DNA of 45,753 bases from an uncultured bacterium. GTDB taxonomy: Bacteria; Verrucomicrobiota; Kiritimatiellia; RFP12; UBA1067. The stretch covers positions 1-45,753 of the forward strand of contig CACXRO010000015.1 of assembly GCA_902770045.1 (NCBI GenBank), in the 5' to 3' direction. The notes under the pieces were generated by a model that worked only from the letters and a program-made list of their open reading frames with translations, was not told the origin of the DNA and did not search any database. Below, piece after piece: positions 44,001-45,753 of this stretch. Position 1 is the first letter of the stretch; each line of letters starts with the position of its first letter. The translations under genes and the position numbers were made by a program.

Positions 44001-44275
44001 GGCGCGAGTGCTTCCAGAACCGCCAGCAGCTCTTCCTCCTTTTCCTCCGCGCGGAGCCGCTCACCGTCGGCGGCATGGGCTTTGGCTCGCTCGCCGCCGC
44101 GCAGCTCGGCGCGCGCGGGGTGGCGCTCGTCTGGCGCGACCCCGAGCCGCCGGGGCGGAACCGCTCCGCCCGCGCGAACCGCAGCGGCATCGGCCGCCCC
44201 AAGCAGTGGCAGAGCCTGATGGAGGCGTCCGGCCCCCACCGCACCCGCGTCCTCTTCTACCACCCCATAGACTGA
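41003..44275 (+). CDS. large GspK/PilX-like minor pseudopilin
   Basis: A 1090-aa protein that begins MKRTSSRKGSALLIVLGMLAFMVVSAVGFSVFMRESRK. The leader has G-S-A-L-L and no Glu at +5, the hallmark of the tip subunit GspK and of PilX. GspK is normally about 320 residues, so this one carries some 700 extra. The following helix (ITARFLLRAALANAIARVDGD) fits GspK, but I recognise no domain in the rest, which is rich in Asp, Tyr and Asn. It starts 2 bp after gene 7. It may cap the pseudopilus or present a large extracellular domain. Confidence 0.8.
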   Translation: MKRTSSRKGSALLIVLGMLAFMVVSAVGFSVFMRESRKPSSHLKRSITARFLLRAALANAIARVDGDFNDDEGRVEGIYDDLYPGVGPSQSEPVSENGDYWGNHVFMPFGQVDPMYTVSTLTLESLAYLPPAIINEVRVWSRRTRTAEWRNLAYDLGRYAFCAVDVSDCFDINKVRANERRTSAANHRFNLSPLYPENGAALDEVLDKVLDLDPPSFISLADYNIVAGTGTRFAPWMHDFIGTTGKQIYERTDDEHFVSNALFITDTWFPPTNTVGGASGVNVVNLEAGGRNQPWTTFEARSALEPLDACVRNTWADALYWMLQGVGIACLYDYLDEDQVPLSYCLPCTETAPMVCALGIDSPAVTMAFKQENNFASGDYGPLVDVPGQGRQPRYSVTVNRCVLEVNVTGLRASGVLAFPFKRAQLKKDSYETKFSGEALFRVFFGPQNLKSRVHSGQGDEYIHPLSNRDWASERAGWKNGVYTARAQESDVKGELNFSAKKLAGQEDALGDFDITASCPDGKAEFTLFYFVEMHDKVGGGTESWYCFDGLSGDPDAFQPRSVNGRLGEDPDDKASKTWSEYLKQARADKPTGGNYTDDTLPSGRGTQRTLGNIADMYPHVAVWVRLFNDDDTYDVVPARGRDDIVYGHRVTIQLRDFELAFGDKVGGQDVAPILEFRDGRAVALNGDDVITRLESAFPAAGARITFDAEWNRLYAADPRYNFAPENWFAVRADNGRATKKQWLDAITPLLGDEGRDRDIFMFTSDQEYLQSIEELAFLPRVGDAAFPPGQALRYYLDQSNPLEGAPFGGRIAANAKDALDNLAQGELFWRTYSTYADGGEVDDVHVLRAGAVQYEIVSGVNDFRANPFSRDPRIIAAVVEDTPFDYFAASTNELNTLYSEPDKATSDKARDYVFTGLRKNSAGYIDGFSRLAGAMQSEFARAALNAKPSAPKTMDWREIFDNDLKWASARKGDAQTDIFGVNLGEPLHGVDRKFLHAFWRECFQNRQQLFLLFLRAEPLTVGGMGFGSLAAAQLGARGVALVWRDPEPPGRNRSARANRSGIGRPKQWQSLMEASGPHRTRVLFYHPID

Positions 44276-44283
44276 GGGAAAAA

Positions 44284-45231
44284 ATGAAAAAGGCATTCAC
44301 CCTGATCGAAATGCTCGTCGTGGTCGGCATCATCGCCGTCCTCGCCTCGATAGTGCTGGTCAACATCCGCGGTGCCACCGAGGCGGCGAACGCCACCAAG
44401 TGCATAAGCAACATGCGCAGCCTCTGCAACGCGATGAATGCCGTGGGGATGGACTGGGGCCTATACCCGATGGCGGGCCCCGTCACCGCCACTACCACGG
44501 GACTTGGCGAAAACACCACCGAGGGGTGGATCAGCCGAGACCGATCGGGCAATGTAGTGCCCTGCTACGGCACTGGAAACGCAGACGACGACATCTATGC
44601 GCTTACCAACGGCTGCGCCGGCGGATGGCAGGAAGGAAAAGGCGATTCCAACGGGACGTTTTGGCAGGCGGTTGCCCAAAACGCCAGCATTTTCTGCTGC
44701 CCGACGTTTGCCCAAGACCTCCTGGCCAAGCGCAAGCGCAAGCCGGTTTTTTCCTACGCCCTGAACGCGGCGATATTCAAGTCGGACCTGGAGGATCAAA
44801 ATTACCAGTCCCTGTCCGGCCCCGGGATGGCGCACTACAACAACAAGGGCGACATGACCGACAAAGGCGACAAGAGGGTGATGTTCGCAGAACTGCCGAT
44901 CTCGCAGAGCTGCAGCTACGATCCGCTTGCCAAGCCCGACACCTGCAACGCCGCGCTGCAGATTAAAATGACGTTCAGCGGCGTAGTGTACGGCAACCCG
45001 CTTTGGAAGGGGCGGTCGGAGGCAATAGGCTTCGTCCACCTGGACAAGCGCAAAAAGTACTACGGGCACGTCGCCTTCATCGACGGCCACGTCGAGAAGT
45101 ACATGCAGCCGCCGGCGAGCTCTTCGCTCAAGGAGGACGCGCTTACCGCCCGCATCTGCATTGGCGACGACGTCGCCTACGACGAAAAGGGCTACCGCTT
45201 CGTCGCCGAAGCGGAGGACGAAGAGGATTAA
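44284..45231 (+). CDS. prepilin-type protein with H-X9-DG motif
   Basis: A 315-aa protein with leader MKKAFTLIEMLVVVGIIAVLASIVLVNIRGATEAANATKCISNMRSL, then a C-terminal HVAFIDGHVEKY. This is the processing-associated H-X9-DG type (DUF1559-like) of prepilin proteins, which expand greatly in Planctomycetes, Verrucomicrobia and Lentisphaerae. It lies 8 bp after the GspK-like gene and ends the operon. Six or more Cys residues (CISNM, CNAM, CYGTG, CAGG, FCCPTF) suggest disulfides. Confidence 0.87.
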   Translation: MKKAFTLIEMLVVVGIIAVLASIVLVNIRGATEAANATKCISNMRSLCNAMNAVGMDWGLYPMAGPVTATTTGLGENTTEGWISRDRSGNVVPCYGTGNADDDIYALTNGCAGGWQEGKGDSNGTFWQAVAQNASIFCCPTFAQDLLAKRKRKPVFSYALNAAIFKSDLEDQNYQSLSGPGMAHYNNKGDMTDKGDKRVMFAELPISQSCSYDPLAKPDTCNAALQIKMTFSGVVYGNPLWKGRSEAIGFVHLDKRKKYYGHVAFIDGHVEKYMQPPASSSLKEDALTARICIGDDVAYDEKGYRFVAEAEDEED

Positions 45232-45294
45232 TCGCCCCAGGCATCGACCGCCCATTCGCGGCAAGGTTCGCGAGCCGCCGATCCGCGGCGCTCT

Positions 45295-45594
45295 TTGTTC
45301 AAGAACCCTACGCGGCATTTCGCCATAATCAACCTTTTTGGCGAGAGCAACAGGGGCATGACGCGCGAAGAGGTGGTTAAGGGGCTTGGGGAAGTGTCGA
45401 GCGGCGACGTGTCCTCGTGCCTCGAGGAACTCGCGGACTGCGGGTTTCTTCGCCGCATCGAACTGTTCAGGTCTGCAACCGGGACTCGCAAGGGAATTCT
45501 GCCGACGCTCGTTACGACGTTCGGACTAAAGCGCAACGCGAACGCGGCGATGATCACCAACGTTGTCACCATCGACGACCTCTTCCGGTCGTGA
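45295..45594 (+). pseudogene. remnant of a DUF234-type AAA ATPase gene
   Basis: A 99-aa frame that looks like two separate pieces of one larger protein joined. Residues about 8-53 (FAIINLFGESNRGMTREEVVKGLGEVSSGDVSSCLEELADCGFLRRI, a winged helix) match the mid-part of DUF234-type ATPases. Residues about 54-97 (ELFRSATGTRKG, LVTTFGLKRNANAAMITNVVTIDDLF) match the extreme C-terminus. The N-terminal AAA core and the intervening DUF234 nuclease-like part are missing. Most likely an internal deletion in a decayed gene. A short functional protein cannot be excluded. Confidence 0.7.
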
Positions 45595-45615
45595 AGCGCC
45601 GCGCAAAGTTGTCTA

Positions 45616-45720
45616 CGGCCAGTTTGCCAAGTTGTAGATTGTTGTAGATACCCACTGGCCGTTTGCCAAAGTAAACGAAACTTAGAAAGGTTAAACGAAA
45701 GTTTAGTCGTTCGTTGGATG
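45616..45720. repeat. short direct and inverted repeats at the window end
   Basis: GGCCAGTTTGCCAA and GGCCGTTTGCCAAA are direct repeats; GGCCAGT and ACTGGCC also form an inverted pair. Next come TAAACGAAACTTA and TAAACGAAAGTTTA, then further T/A-rich sequence. No gene is recognised from 45595 to the end. Confidence 0.55.
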
Positions 45721-45753
45721 TCGGCGTAGCGTTGAGTTTGGCAATCCGGCGTG

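Overview
The window looks like the replication-origin region of a bacterial chromosome, probably from the Verrucomicrobiota/Kiritimatiellota/Lentisphaerota side of the PVC group. That placement is inference from style: very large secreted proteins with InlB-like, GLUG, glycine-rich, MBG-like, DUF2341/LamG and lamin-tail domains, an operon of many prepilin-like proteins including an H-X9-DG type, high-GC coding DNA, and spacers packed with degenerate dispersed repeats. No rRNA or tRNA gene was recognised.

Gene order and orientation point to oriC. All 13 genes left of about 30.3 kb are on the minus strand, and 14 of 15 genes or gene remnants right of about 31.1 kb are on the plus strand. At the switch lies an AT-rich spacer (about 30304-30475) with TTATCAAC-type DnaA-box-like sites. 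It sits between mnmG (minus) and tig-clpP-clpX-panD (plus). dnaA, dnaN, an rlmL-like methyltransferase and a coiled-coil gene follow mnmG on the minus strand. Two perfect 18-bp parS-like palindromes lie inside mnmG.

Layout. 1-340: repeats and a terminator. 350-4396: secreted 1348-aa InlB/GLUG-type protein. 5041-6389: AbiEi/AbiEii type IV toxin-antitoxin pair. 6672-17627: secreted 3651-aa multidomain protein. 17978-19342: AAA_14/DUF4143 ATPase. 19553-22291: XRE/zinc-ribbon regulator, short-chain dehydrogenase and sugar-acid dehydratase, probably one small catabolic unit. 22683-30289: coiled-coil protein, rlmL, dnaN, dnaA, mnmG. 30304-31123: origin candidate and long tig leader. 31124-34607: tig, clpP, clpX, panD. 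34616-36106: Schlafen/AlbA_2-type regulator. 36233-45231: nine-gene prepilin/pseudopilin operon. 45295-45594: remnant of a DUF234-type ATPase gene.

The most unusual features are linked to repeats. mnmG is about 190 residues longer than normal because blocks otherwise seen in intergenic spacers (89-bp palindromes, a 123-bp hairpin element, a 93-bp tandem duplication) lie in frame inside it, between its two catalytic cysteines and next to both parS sites. A roughly 205-bp element with no recognised function occurs three times, each time upstream of a minus-strand gene promoter, including both giant exoprotein genes. DnaA has a non-standard recognition helix, and the boxes near it read TTATCAACA rather than TTATCCACA. 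Several genes, including dnaA and mnmG, have a -10 element only 6-9 nt before the start codon, which predicts leaderless mRNAs.
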